The notes beneath the pieces are model-generated. The model worked only from the letters and a program-made list of their open reading frames with translations, was not told the DNA's origin and made no database searches. 64,000 bases of DNA, from NCBI GenBank assembly GCA_005656395.1, contig SRSI01000050.1:4712001-4776000 (forward strand). Reading direction: 5' to 3'. The DNA comes from Strongyloides papillosus (taxonomy: Eukaryota > Nematoda > Chromadorea > Rhabditida > Strongyloididae). This document shows, in pieces, positions 30,360 through 41,408 of this stretch. Every line of letters starts with the position of its first letter. Position 1 is the stretch's first letter. Made by a program: the position numbers and the translations under genes.

Positions 30360-31010
30360 CTAGCCCAAATAAAGGTAGTTTGGATTTAACCGCTCATGAT
30401 CACCATCAATGGTGCAATCTCTAACGACATGTGAAGCAAACCATTCATTCAATACTTCTTAAGATCATTATTTATAAAGATATCAATATAATGCTTGATC
30501 TCAACAGTAGTCGACTTAAAAAGCTCCTGGATAACGTAGTTTCCTTATTGATGGACAAGTAACTCATCCCAATGGGATTGAAGTTGTTGGACGATGAATT
30601 CCTTTTGGTGAGGTAAGAGATGTTTAAGCATCTTTTGAAGAAACCTGTAACCATAATTATACTTTGCCAAACAGACTACAGCAAGTCCTTCATAATAAAC
30701 TCTGATAATCCCAATAATTGAGTTAAAAGAATCTGGTTTAACATGCTCAAAGATTTTTTGAACAACATGGTTGCCATGTTGGTCAATCATACATTTAATA
30801 ACCTCGTATCCAACACTTAATTCGTCGAGAATCATCTGAATATCACACTTCTCAGCATTCTCAAAAGCCTTCTGGATAACTCTATTATCATGCATGTTAA
30901 GTGATAATTCCACAAAATGTCCCTTAATCATATTAAGAAGTTGGCTGAGTTGGTTCTTATCTTCTGACTTAAAAAACTTCTAAACGGGAGAATGAATTTT
31001 AGTCCAATTA
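30360..31010 (-). pseudogene. Pumilio (PUF) RNA-binding repeat fragment
   Basis: PUF proteins bind 3' UTRs and repress mRNAs, classically in the germ line. The fragment has three well-formed PUF repeats: GHFVELSLNMHDNRVIQKAFE, VIKCMIDQHGNHVVQKIFEHV, and LAKYNYGYRFLQKMLKHLLP. A fourth is interrupted by a TAA at the Tyr position of Y-G-N-Y-V-I-Q (about 30542), with GNYVIQELF continuing in the same frame. After another frame change, FASHVVRDC (about 30450-30420) is the next repeat helix. Upstream a TAG replaces Gln before KFF. Roughly half of an eight-repeat domain is present. Two nonsense codons and a frameshift make it a pseudogene. Confidence 0.75.
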
Positions 31011-31149
31011 AGACTAGTGTACGCACTTTCCTCAAGATAATCATAGCGATAGCCACTTTAATACTAACCCAAAACTTTTAGAACATTTTCGTAATGAAAG
31101 AGTACAGCGTTTAGACTTGATTGCTTTGAAGGACGAAATTTATTCATTT
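31011..31149. other. Short spacer, possibly more PUF remnant
   Basis: Minus-strand words continue the PUF frame for a while with stops; the homology is too weak to claim. Confidence 0.3.
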
Positions 31150-31470
31150 GCTACCGCACACAAACGAAATTTTTCTCAAACCAAGGACCAATTATCAAAA
31201 CACGGATCACTCTAAATTTCTCAGCCTAATTTATTAAATTTAAATGATTCTATTAAATTTTAACTATTTATTTATTTTTTTTGTATTAAATACTTTTTAA
31301 TAAAGTTCTTTATTGTATTTGTAACTTTTTAAATGAACAAAAAATGAATAACATGAAAATTTAGTTAGAATATTTCTACTTATTTGTTAAAAATAATAGT
31401 TTTTTATCTGATTATTTTTAATTGAAGTACAAACAATATATCATAACATTATTTTATTATATATAGTGAT
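31150..31470. repeat. Dispersed repeat, copy B
   Basis: Starts ACACAAACGAAATTTTTCTC and then follows copy A (24160-24690) in the same orientation, with deletions. It shares the TTTTTTATCTGATTATTTTTAA and ATATCATAACATTATTTTAT segments. Confidence 0.6.
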
Positions 31471-31495
31471 ACAAAATATAGAAATATATCAACTT

Positions 31496-32690
31496 CATGA
31501 CTCTACTCCCTGGATAAGTCAATATGATTATTTTATTTTTATACTTTTAATAAAAAAGTTTTAATTAATTTAAAAAATAATAAATATTGTATATCGATGA
31601 GGCAGCCCTGTGACTCTACTCCTTGAATAAGTCAATATGATCATTTTATTTTAAGACTATTATTAAAATATCTATTACTGCGATATTTTCAAATATACTG
31701 ATTTTTCGCTTTTGTTTTGAAAGTTTACGCTTTCCTGGATTTAGTGAATTTTGTGGATTTTTTTTTGAATCTTTGTATGGGTTTTATTGAATGCCCAACA
31801 CCTGGGGGGGGGGGAATAAAAAGCCAAATATAAAATTTAGCCTCCACCCTAACTAGACAATTTTTTTCACTACCCCTTCTACAAAATAGCCAACAATGGC
31901 TTCTTTACAACAAAGAAATTTGTACGTATTACTCAAAAAAAAGCAAAAATTAATTATTAAAAATCAACAAAATTTATATTCTTCTTTGTTAGAATTCTAA
32001 AAATAATTATACTGAAATTATAAAAAAAATATCTCTACATTAGATTAATCCCCAAGCATCCTCACATAACAATTACAGACAAATAAAAACTATTTGTTAA
32101 TACAAAGTAAATACTCCTATACGGAAAATAAATAAACAAATAGTATCATAGAGAAGCTTTTACTAATCACTTTGTATTCAACTGAAACAAAGCTAATAAA
32201 CTCTAATAACGAACTTAAACAATATTTAGAATTAATTTAAAAAGAAATTTTGTTTAACCCGAGCGGGAGCTGAATTTTGTATTGGGTTTTTTATTTCCCC
32301 CCCAGGTGTTGGACATTCAATAAAACCCATACAGAGATTCAAAAAAAATCCACAAAATTCACTAAATCCAGGAAAGTGTAAACTTTCAAAACAAAAGCCA
32401 AAAAACAGTATATTTGAAAATATCGCAGTAATAAATATTTTAATAATAGTCTTAAAATAAAATGATCATATTGACTTATCCAGGGAGTAGAGTCACAGGG
32501 CTACCTCATCGATATACAACATTTATTATTTTTTAAATTAATTAAAACTTTTTTATTAAAAGTATAAAAATAGAATAATCATGTTGACTTATCCAGGGAG
32601 TAGAGTTACAGGGCTGCCTCATCCATACACAACATTTATTATTTTTTAAATTAATTAAAACTTTTCTATTAAAAGTATAAAATAAAATAT
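31496..32690. mobile_element. Fold-back element with about 330-400-bp inverted arms
   Basis: The left arm (about 31496-31826) and right arm (about 32280-32690) are reverse complements. Each arm holds internal subrepeats with GACTCTACTCCCTGGATAAG, next to GATGAGGCAGCCCTGTGAC. The inner ends are a G-run/C-run pair, CAACACCTGGGGGGG at left and CCCCCCCAGGTGTTG at right, enclosing a 450-bp spacer. No coding capacity. Outer boundaries are uncertain by tens of bases, and I did not find a clean target duplication. Confidence 0.7.
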
Positions 32691-33229
32691 TTATATTATT
32701 TTTTCCAGAAAAAAGAAAAACTTCTCTACTACCATATCAAATTTAAAATATACCAATCAAAAAAAGAAATTATTACAGATCTTTATATAGATTCTCTCTA
32801 TGCAAATATATAAATCAAAATAGTATTAATGATATAGATTCATGAAATCTTTTTATCAACTAATTTCTTTATGCGGCAATTGACAACGGCAATGCCCACC
32901 ACTGATGCAATGCTTTAGTTTTATTAAAAATACAGACAAAATCAGCACAATTCTTCAAAGAAATCATAAAAAAATACTTTAATTATCTTATAAACCAATC
33001 AAATTATCTATATCTCCACTTCTAAAAAATACACTTGTTTAGTTATAATATAATATATATTTATAAAAAACAATGATACTTTACTAATATTTAAATTAAG
33101 TAAAAAATATCTTTTCAATAAAAATTTATAAAACTAAAGTTAATGAACTAATAAAAGCATTTTTAAATTTAATTTAATTAATTTACATATAACTACAAAA
33201 ATGTATTAAATTTTTATTTTACTATCATT
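32691..33229. other. A+T-rich non-coding stretch
   Basis: Nothing supportable. Confidence 0.4.
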
Positions 33230-33860
33230 ATTAAAATTTAGAAAAATTCATCTTGGAAAATTTAAAATATTTACAAATATAACAACAGAAGTTTCAATTT
33301 TTTTTCTTATGATGAATGCATGTGCTTAATTATCCATAATTAAAAAATAATGTCAGTTGACGGTACACCCTTCAAAAATTGACTTTATATCAATTATTTA
33401 ATCAACATATTTTAAATTTAGAAAAATTTATCTTAGAAAATTTAAAATATTTACGAATATAACAACTGAAGTTTCAATTTTTTTCTTAAGATGAATACAT
33501 GTGCTTAATTATCCATAATTAAAAAATAATGTAAATTGACGATACATCGTTCAATAATTGAGTTTATATAAATGATTTAATCAATATATATCAAATTTAG
33601 AAAAATTCATCTCGTAAATTTTAAAATATTTACAAACAAAACAACTAAAGTTTAAATTTTTTTCTTTTGATGAATACATGTATTTAAAGAAACATAATTA
33701 AAAAGTAATGTACATTGATGGTACTTCCTTCAAAAATTAACTTTATATAAATGATTTGATTAATATATATCAAATTTAAAAAAATCCATTTCGTAAACTT
33801 CATTTTATTCACAATACATACACTTAAGTTAAACTTACTGGTATAAAAGTTGTGTTTATA
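33230..33860. repeat. 180-bp tandem repeat, about 3.4 units
   Basis: AAATTTAGAAAAATTCATCT and its variants start units at about 33235, 33415, 33594 and 33774 (spacing 179-180 bp). Each contains AAAATATTTACAAATATAACAA and TACATGTGCTTAATTATCC-like words. Not obviously related to the 189-bp satellite. Confidence 0.85.
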
Positions 33861-34048
33861 TATATATATTTATAAATAATGTTTGGTAAGTATATGATAA
33901 TGTATTAATAATACTAAATAATTACCGAAATTAATAAATAAGTCTCAACAATAAATAAATTGGTAATTATGTATATAAAAATATTAATATATCTTTGTGT
34001 GATAGTGCATTATTTCAATGTGTTTTATCAATGCATAGCATGATATTA

Positions 34049-35331
34049 TTAGGTTGTCCCATCCAAAATGACTATTTTTTGATACGCGTTGTTTGACACG
34101 CGTTTTCTCAAATCATTGGCTATGTTTTGGTGAAAAAATCAAACTGATAGATTCTCCTAAATCTCCTCTACACGAAGATATATATCATTGCCATGGACTC
34201 TGATTATCATTATCGTATTTCAAAAACAAACAATGTGTCAAAACGTGATATTCGTGCTATTATGCTATACGAGTTCAAACGCGGTACTAATGCCGCAAAA
34301 ACAACACAAGAAATCAACGAAACTTTCGGAGAAAATCTCGTCTCTCCTTCTACGGTTCAAAGATGGTTTAAAAAATTCAGAGAAAGCAGTGAGGATCTCA
34401 AAAATGAGGAGTGTGAGAGTCCTGAGTCAGTTCTTGATAACGACGTGCTACGAGAAGCTATTGAAGCGAATCCACTTACAACGGTTAGAGAATTTGCTAA
34501 AGATCTAAATGTATCCAAATCAACAGTTTGCCGTCACTTACAGGAGATAGAAAAAACAAAAAAGCTTGAACAAAGGGTACCTTATGAATAAAACAACTAT
34601 CAAAAATTACGTCGTTATGAAATTTGTTATTTCCTCTTTTTGAGGAACAGAAAAGACCCATTTCTTGGTCGTCTCATCAGTTGCAATGAAAAATGGATTC
34701 TCTACGACAATCACAAAAGATCTGGACAATGGTTGAACAAGGATGAGGCCCCGAAACAGTTTCCGGAAGCCAAACTATATCTAAGAAAGGTTATGGTGAC
34801 TGTTTGGTGGTCTGCTATAGGAATTATCCACTACGAGTTTATGAAACCTGGTGGAACTATTGATTCGAAATCCTACTGCCAACAAATTGAAAAAATGCAC
34901 CAGAAACTGTCCCAGAAAGTGCCCGCTTTAGTCAATAGAGAAGGACCAATTATTCTCCACGAAAACGCAAAGCCACACGTTTCAAAAAGAACCGTTTAGA
35001 AACTGAGGGAATTGGGGTATGAAACTCTACCTCATTCGGCATACTTACCTGACCTTTCTCCAACAGATTACCACTTTTTCAAACATCTGAACAATTTCTT
35101 AACGAAGAAAATCTTCAGGAACGATGAAGCCGCAAAAACTGCCTTTGAAGCTTTCATCGAATCTAGAAGCCCGGATTTCTTTGTAGATGGAATCAATAAG
35201 CTCGTATCTCGTTGGCAACAATGTATAGATTGTAATGGTTCTTATTTTGAATAAAAATCTTTATTTTTAAAAAAGTTATGCGTATTTAAAAATTAGGGTA
35301 AAAAATAGTCATTTTGCATGGGACAACCTTA
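34049..35331 (+). mobile_element. mariner element, copy 2 (plus strand)
   Basis: The 1283-bp element has left end TTAGGTTGTCCCATCC and a right end differing at one or two bases (GCATGGGACAACCTTA), flanked by TA at 34047-34048 and 35332-35333. It is the same subfamily as copy 1, in inverse orientation 18 kb away. Confidence 0.9.
34193..35254 (+). pseudogene. mariner transposase, two stops and mutated catalytic acids
   Basis: All parts lie in one frame. The helix-turn-helix motifs are present (TVQRWFKKFRES, VSKSTVCRHL). The same TAA seen in copy 1 follows VPYE at about 34589. A TAG (about 34997) replaces Gln after SKRTV. Of the D,D34D triad, the first Asp is now Asn (SCNEKW) and the second is Glu (ILHENAKPH); the third (SPTDYHFF) remains. 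The copy therefore cannot transpose. It ends in the usual NGSYFE at 35254. More worn than copy 1 at the active site. Confidence 0.85.
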
Positions 35332-35334
35332 TAT

Positions 35335-35930
35335 ATAAATTATTAAAGTTATGTATTTTTTACCATTGTTTTGAACTAAGATTGTTTTAATATTTTAAAT
35401 AAAAAAAAATCTTGAAATTGTAGTTGTTTTGTACTTTTATTATTAAATATTTGTTTTTTATTATTAATTTCTCTTAAGAAAAATAGAAATTTTTGTTAAA
35501 TATTATATTTATATATATGAATTTTGAAATATTGATACACCAATAAAACATTACAGCAAGTATAAGTAAATGCCACACCAAAATTACAATCAAGACGATT
35601 CTATATATACCATGAGATAAGAATCTTGTTTACCAAGATTCAAAAATAGCAGAAAATGAAGAAATTTTTTTACGGACCCCTCTATAAATGTTACTAGATA
35701 ACAGATAAATACATTTCAAAAAGAAAAATTAAAAAATCATTAAAATTAGCGATTTTAAAAATTTTTCCAAACTTTACCCCCTATAATGTACCCCAAAAAA
35801 ATTATTTATGAGTACGAAAAATTTTCTAATATTATTTTTATTGAAAAATCTAGTGCGGTTTTGAAAATCAGATAAAAATATTTAAAATAAGTTTCCTGAG
35901 AAAGTCGAGCAATTTTAAATATGTGGGACA
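35335..35930. other. A+T-rich non-coding stretch
   Basis: No gene or element resolved. Confidence 0.4.
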
Positions 35931-35932
35931 AG

Positions 35933-37815
35933 CAAAAATCTAAGACCCCATTTTTATATGCGTAAACAATACCCCTAGGTGACATATTACCACATATAAA
36001 ATATTAGCTTCATATCTCCACTCTACGCGTTTTTATGGCTTCAGAAACTTTTCGACCATGATTGCGTATCTCGGAAACTACTTTATGAAACTATATCAAT
36101 ATATATATCATTCTTCATCATTTTTAGAGTACTTTTCAAGTACCAAGATAACTTTTGAAAAATCTTACTTTTAAGTATATTTTGTGACAAAAAACCATAG
36201 AAAATGAAAAACCCCAATCTCAAAAATATCATATTCGAATTCAGCGTATCTGAAAACCTATATATACGTTTTTGAATTATTAAAAAAGTGCTGAGAAAAA
36301 AAGTTATACGTAAAATATTTCGAATATAATTTTGCTATACTAATATATTAAAAAGACTATAAAACATTTAGTTTTATCTTATATTAGATTATATATTTGT
36401 ATTGCTTAGTAAATTTAATATTAGTCTAAGTAAAAAAAGTTGAAAAAAATAATGTTTTGATTATATTCCGGTTCATTTAAATCCTTAATATATATAATAT
36501 GCTTAATTTTGCTATAAATTACATTACTTGGCAAATATATCACGTGTTTTCTATCACTTTTAATAGAATAAATGTTAGTTTTTCAAAATAACTTTAAATC
36601 TTTATAACTTAGAGAGTATATAAAATATTTTAGTCAAATTTTTAAATTATCGTATTTTAATATTTTGTTTATCTACAATAGTTTGGAAAAATTTTAATTA
36701 ATTTTAAATTTAGCTACTATCGCTATGAAAGTTGTCATGTAAAATTTTTGTAGAAATGAAATAATTGATAAAATAATAAATAAATTTGATTGTTAAAAGT
36801 AAAAAAAATCAAATATTTGCTAGTAAAATGAATTTTGTTGATTTTAAAAATTATGTTCAAAATTTTTTACGTATAACTTTTTTTCTCAGCACTTTTTTAA
36901 TAATTCGAAAACAAATATATAGGTTTTCAGACACGCTGAATTCGAATATGATATTTTCGAGATTGGGGTTTTTCATTTTCTATAGTTTTTTGCCACAAAA
37001 AATACTTAAAAGTAAGATTTTTCAAAATGTATCTTGGTACTTGAACAGTACTCTAAAAATGGTGAAGAGTGATATATATATTGATATAGTTTCATAAAGT
37101 AGTTTTTGAGATACGCAATCATAGTCGAAAAGTTTCTGAAGCCATAAAAACGCGTAGAGTGGAGATATGAAGCTAATATTTTATATGTGGTAATATGTCA
37201 CCTAGGCATATCTTTTAAGCATAAAAAAATGAGGACTTAGATTTTTGCTTGTCCCGACTATTCAGGCATTCATGACCACTTTTTTCAAGATAGCAAGAAG
37301 TGAAAAAGAAGCAATTTTTAAGAAACAAAATCTATATACAATAAATAAAATACATTAATAAGCTTCACTATGTCATTTTAAAAGTAATTTTACTGTATTT
37401 GTAAATTATTTTGTGAATATGTAATATGTAACTTTTTTTCTCAGCACTTTTTTAATAATTCGAAAACGTATATATAGGTTTTCAGACACGCTGAATTCGA
37501 ATATGATATTTTCGAGATTGGGGTTTTTCATTTTCTATAGTTTTTTGCCACAAAATATACTTAAAAGTAAGATTTTTCAAAATGTATCTTGGTACTTGAA
37601 CAGTACTCTAAAAATGGTGAAGAGTGATATATATATTGATATAGTTTCATAAAGTAGTTTTTGAGATACGCAATCATAGTCGAAAAGTTTCTGAAGCCAT
37701 AAAAATGCGTAGAGTGGAGATATGAAGCTAATATTTTATATGTGTTAATATGTCACCTAGGGGTATTGTTTACGCATATAAAAATGGGGTCTTAGATTTT
37801 TGCTTGTCCCACCTT
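35933..37815. mobile_element. Compound inverted-repeat element with three related arms
   Basis: Arm A (about 35933-36325) begins TGGGACAAGCAAAAATCTAA. Arm B (about 36861-37258) is its reverse complement. Arm C (about 37432-37815) repeats arm B in direct orientation. Each arm is about 390 bp and includes CTCAGCACTTTTTTAATAAT, GGTTTTCAGACACGCTGAAT and ACGCGTAGAGTGGAGATATG. The outermost ends of A and C are matching inverted termini. It is non-coding. Arm B/C duplication or a nested second copy would explain the three-arm layout. Confidence 0.75.
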
Positions 37816-38173
37816 GTTCGAGTTTCTCAAGAAACGTATTTTAAAAACAAAAAAGTTTTCAAAAAAAATTTCCCTTAATCAATTTCTGATAACACCATCG
37901 TATTCCCTATATCCAATAACCTATAACCCCATATAAAACATATAACTTCTTATCACCACTTTAAACATATAAAAACTCATTTTTACAACAACTTTTTTCA
38001 TTAAATTTTTTTCGCTAAATACAAAATTCATACAAAACTCACAAAAATACAAAATTCACAATGCTTGTTAATTATATAACAAGCATAGCAATATTCATAG
38101 ATATGTAATATCTGTGTTAAGTTTTGTGTGTATTACAATAGTTTTATAGTGAATAAATAAATTTTTATTAGTG
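37816..38173. other. A+T-rich spacer
   Basis: No supported feature. Confidence 0.4.
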
Positions 38174-38590
38174 TTAATTTTCCTTACTTTCTTCGTCAAG
38201 TTTAGCTCTGCCCCAAGCTTGTGCCTCCTCAACAGCCTTATCTGGAATAGCTTCAAATTTTTCATTTGTATGAGCTGCAACCCATTCCATATCGAGGCTT
38301 TATTCTCATCACGTCTCTCCTCCTCTCTAAGTGTTAATAAAACTATTGCTGCCTCCTTAACACTCGGTCAATAGGTAAAGTCTTAGCTTAAATTTTTTAT
38401 CTCCGTCTTGACCGATTGTTTATGTTTACCTGCAACCCAGGCGAAGTATTTGTATCTTAGACCAGTTGGATCAACGAAGAATAAAGATGATCCGTTAGTT
38501 GGTGTCCACTAGTCAAAGAATAGACTTGCCAAAATGGTCTATGGATTCCAAGAGTAAATACATGCATATACTCAGATATTTACTTTGAAA
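38174..38590 (-). pseudogene. PSMA3: 20S proteasome alpha-3 (PSMA3-like) C-terminal fragment
   Basis: The recognisable core is SSLFFVDPTGLRYKYFAWVAG followed by KHKQSVKTEI. This aligns with the alpha-3 stretch ...LYMIDPSG.SYGYWG.AIGKARQAAKTEIEKL. KEAAIVLLTLREEERRDENKA corresponds to its next helix, and MEWVAAHTNEKFEAIP plus the acidic end to its C-terminus. In-frame stops occur upstream (near 38551 and 38512) and after the KTEI helix (TAA, TGA), and a one-base shift precedes the MEWV segment. The N-terminal half of the subunit is absent. A clear pseudogene fragment of a housekeeping gene. Confidence 0.7.
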
Positions 38591-38667
38591 ACTTTTCAGA
38601 TTTTTATACTGGTATTTGTACTTTCGAAATGTTTAAGAGTTTCTTGGATTGGATATCCAGCTCACGG

Positions 38668-38745
38668 TAGATGAAATCATCTTATGCAAATCTGCACAAG
38701 ATTCATCTGTTACATACGGAGATCTGCATAAGATGACCTCATCTA
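38668..38745. repeat. Imperfect hairpin with 26-bp arms
   Basis: TAGATGAAATCATCTTATGC (from 38668) pairs with GCATAAGATGACCTCATCTA (ending 38745) around a 26-bp loop. It could be a tiny fold-back remnant; no function is implied. Confidence 0.5.
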
Positions 38746-39044
38746 CTATGCTCTGGGTATTAAGATTGAAGACTATTCTCAAGAATATGACAATGTATAG
38801 AATACGGCAAATAATTTTATAACACTGTTTTAATTATATTTTATATATTTTTATTTTATCGAAATTATTGTTTATTTGTATTGTAATAATGATTTATATT
38901 TTAAATAAATGTTAATTTAATGTTTTACGAATTACAATAGTTTTAATATTTTATTTTTCCTTTAAGAATAATCTTTGTTATAAGACTCAAAGTTTTACAG
39001 TACTAAAGACCATCGATGTTTAAACTTTGTTGTATTATCAGTCT
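38746..39044. other. Spacer downstream of the chemoreceptor
   Basis: 3' flank of the minus-strand receptor; A+T-rich, with AATAAA-like words on the minus strand not resolved. Confidence 0.4.
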
Positions 39045-40048
39045 TTACGTTGCAACGTTTGCTACTTCGTTAGCAACTTTACTACCTATTCTTCTAAATA
39101 TTGCCATTCTGACATCTTTTATAAAGACTATGGAGAATAAAATATTTGAAACCAAACTTAAGGCCGCAAATCCATCCAAAATCCGCCAAACAATGTATAT
39201 ATTGTTACCAGCTTCAAGTAATTAAAATATATAATTCACTAGAAAGTAAACTTACTTGAAAGAACATAGTAATAGAAAAGAATTGAGGGCCACTGTCCAA
39301 GGAAAGGTTGAAATGTTTGAATAATTAAATTGATAAAAATTGTCTTGTTTTGATTTTGTTTAGATTTCGATTTTGGACAAGTCAATGCTATTGTATTCAG
39401 GCGTTTAATCATGAAAAAATTGATAATTCCAACAATTAATGGAACCCCTAATGTAACATAAAATATCAATCCAGTAATTTGATTGACTATAGGTGATGTT
39501 GCACCTTTAATTAAAGTACATATCATATCGGGTACCCATACAATGTTTGACTGAAAAAACATTGTAGCAAACAACACAAATGATGGAAAATTGACAAGAA
39601 TAAAAACTGCAAATGCGATATACTTTTGAAGATTATTTCTTGAAAACACAGTAAAGTATCTTTCAACTGTGAAAACGAAAGGTGTTGTAACCAGAAATGT
39701 AACTAACACCATTTGTATTATTCGCATATAAAAACATATTTGTACCCTTATTAATCCTCCGTTATGGTATCCACTTAAATAATAAGATGAAATTGTTAAA
39801 TTAGTAACAATACATAATATATTTAATATATTGAAAACCAAGACTATCCTCTTTAACATCTGTCTATTTTTGAATGCTGGACATGTCAATACAGAATATA
39901 AAAAATATAAATTTGGTATAAGAACAATTGGCATCGATATTTCATATTGGATTGCAGCAAAATAATAATTCTTGTTAATAGGGTAAAATTCTTCTGTTAA
40001 GACTAATACAATAGAACTGTTAAACATTGTTACAAGGTGAAGTAACAA
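39045..40048 (-). CDS. Sra-superfamily-like seven-transmembrane chemoreceptor, two exons
   Basis: Exon 1 (40048-39256) encodes six hydrophobic helices. A TM3 end of VERYFTVF is the E-R variant of the DRY motif, common in the sra/srb/srab/sre group. TM6 includes QTFQPFLGQWPSILF. A GTAAGT donor at 39255 starts a 44-bp intron (39255-39212). Exon 2 (39211-39045) joins in phase 1 and gives TM7 and the tail: LVSNILFSIVFIKDVRMAIF, then a basic C-terminus. The joined product is 319 residues. The start may be the ATG at 40048 or the Met at 40027. Intact, unlike the receptor at 5335. Likely expressed in sensory neurons; ligand unknown. Subfamily assignment is moderate. Confidence 0.75.
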
Positions 40049-41408
40049 AAGTAAGTGATAATATCATCATTTTCATATTTAAATGATATATAAAAAAAGG
40101 TTGTAAAAACCCAACAGTACGGCATTCATCATAATAATAATTTACCTTTTTTTAATTACTTCCTTTTGAAAAAATATCTGCCTTCAGACGAGTGATAGAG
40201 ATTATCTATAACAAAAAAAATTAAGCCGCTTTATTGAATAAAAATTGCGATTATCAGGAATGTTTACAAAAAATTTGTTTAACAATGTGGATATGTAAAA
40301 AAAACGAAACCAACAGTAATCTCTAAAAGTTCTCAAGCTTATTTAAAGGACCAAAAATTGAGAATATGAAAAATTACAAGTGTAGCTTGAAAAATTTTAA
40401 AGATAATAACCTAACTTTATTTTAAATAACCAAGAAAGATGTAAAACAACAAGAAATAAACTCTTTTGAAAGTATTTGCTGTAATTATTCGGGATCACAA
40501 TGTAAATACATTGTTTCATGTTGTTATAATGGCAATATGTGCACTAGCTTTTTTTAAATGAAGATGGTATACTTTTCAATATACATACGTGCCAATTTAG
40601 GCTAGTGTACATACTCTCGTTTGTACATTAACTTCTAACGCCTCAGAAGACGTTTCAAATAGACAAATGCAAGATACGCCAGCTGGGCAAAATTTTTAAG
40701 CTAATGTTGTCCAAATGGTACAACAGTTGTTCCTAGAGTCATTTAAATCCTTATTTGGTTTCAGGACATCCGTAAGAGGCTTAAAAAATAAAAATTTTAA
40801 TTACCAATTATTTTTAAAAGAATGTTGGTCAAAAGTTTTGTTATAGACCTGCTATAAACTTTAAGAAATCTTAGAAATAGGAAAATTTAAAAGAAGTGCC
40901 AAAGTCGTTCACGCTGCTGATGGTCTAAACCTGTTTTTTAAAGTCTGTACCCCATGTCATACATTACTACCCTATCGGGAGAGGCCCCCACTCAAATCAA
41001 TATAATATTTATATAAATATTCATTTTTTTATTAATTAACTTCTAAATAAATTATTAAAGTATTGTAATCATTAAAAATAACTTTTGAAACTAATTGACT
41101 CTACTTCAAGAACGAACGATGAATATTAAAAGGGTAATGATTAAATCCCCTAACAATTAAATGATTAATAATTATTTAGTGGCATTGAATTAATATAATT
41201 AATTTATAGCTAAACCTTAAAACATTTTAATGATTAATTTCTTTTAATTTCACCTAAACATTATAGTAGCTTTCCTAAAAAGCCACTGTTAATCATGAAT
41301 ACTTTTTTCACACTTCAATGTTATATATACAAAAAGATAGTTATAAAAATATTTATTTTTTAAAGAACCGATTGATATCTGATATTTAAATTACAAATTT
41401 AAAAATCA
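40049..41408. other. Intergenic, with a G+C-richer block
   Basis: A block at about 40580-40990 has more balanced base composition (GATACGCCAGCTGGGC, GGACATCCGTAAGAGG) and several short broken frames. It may be an old mobile-element remnant, but I cannot name it. The rest is A+T-rich. Confidence 0.35.
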
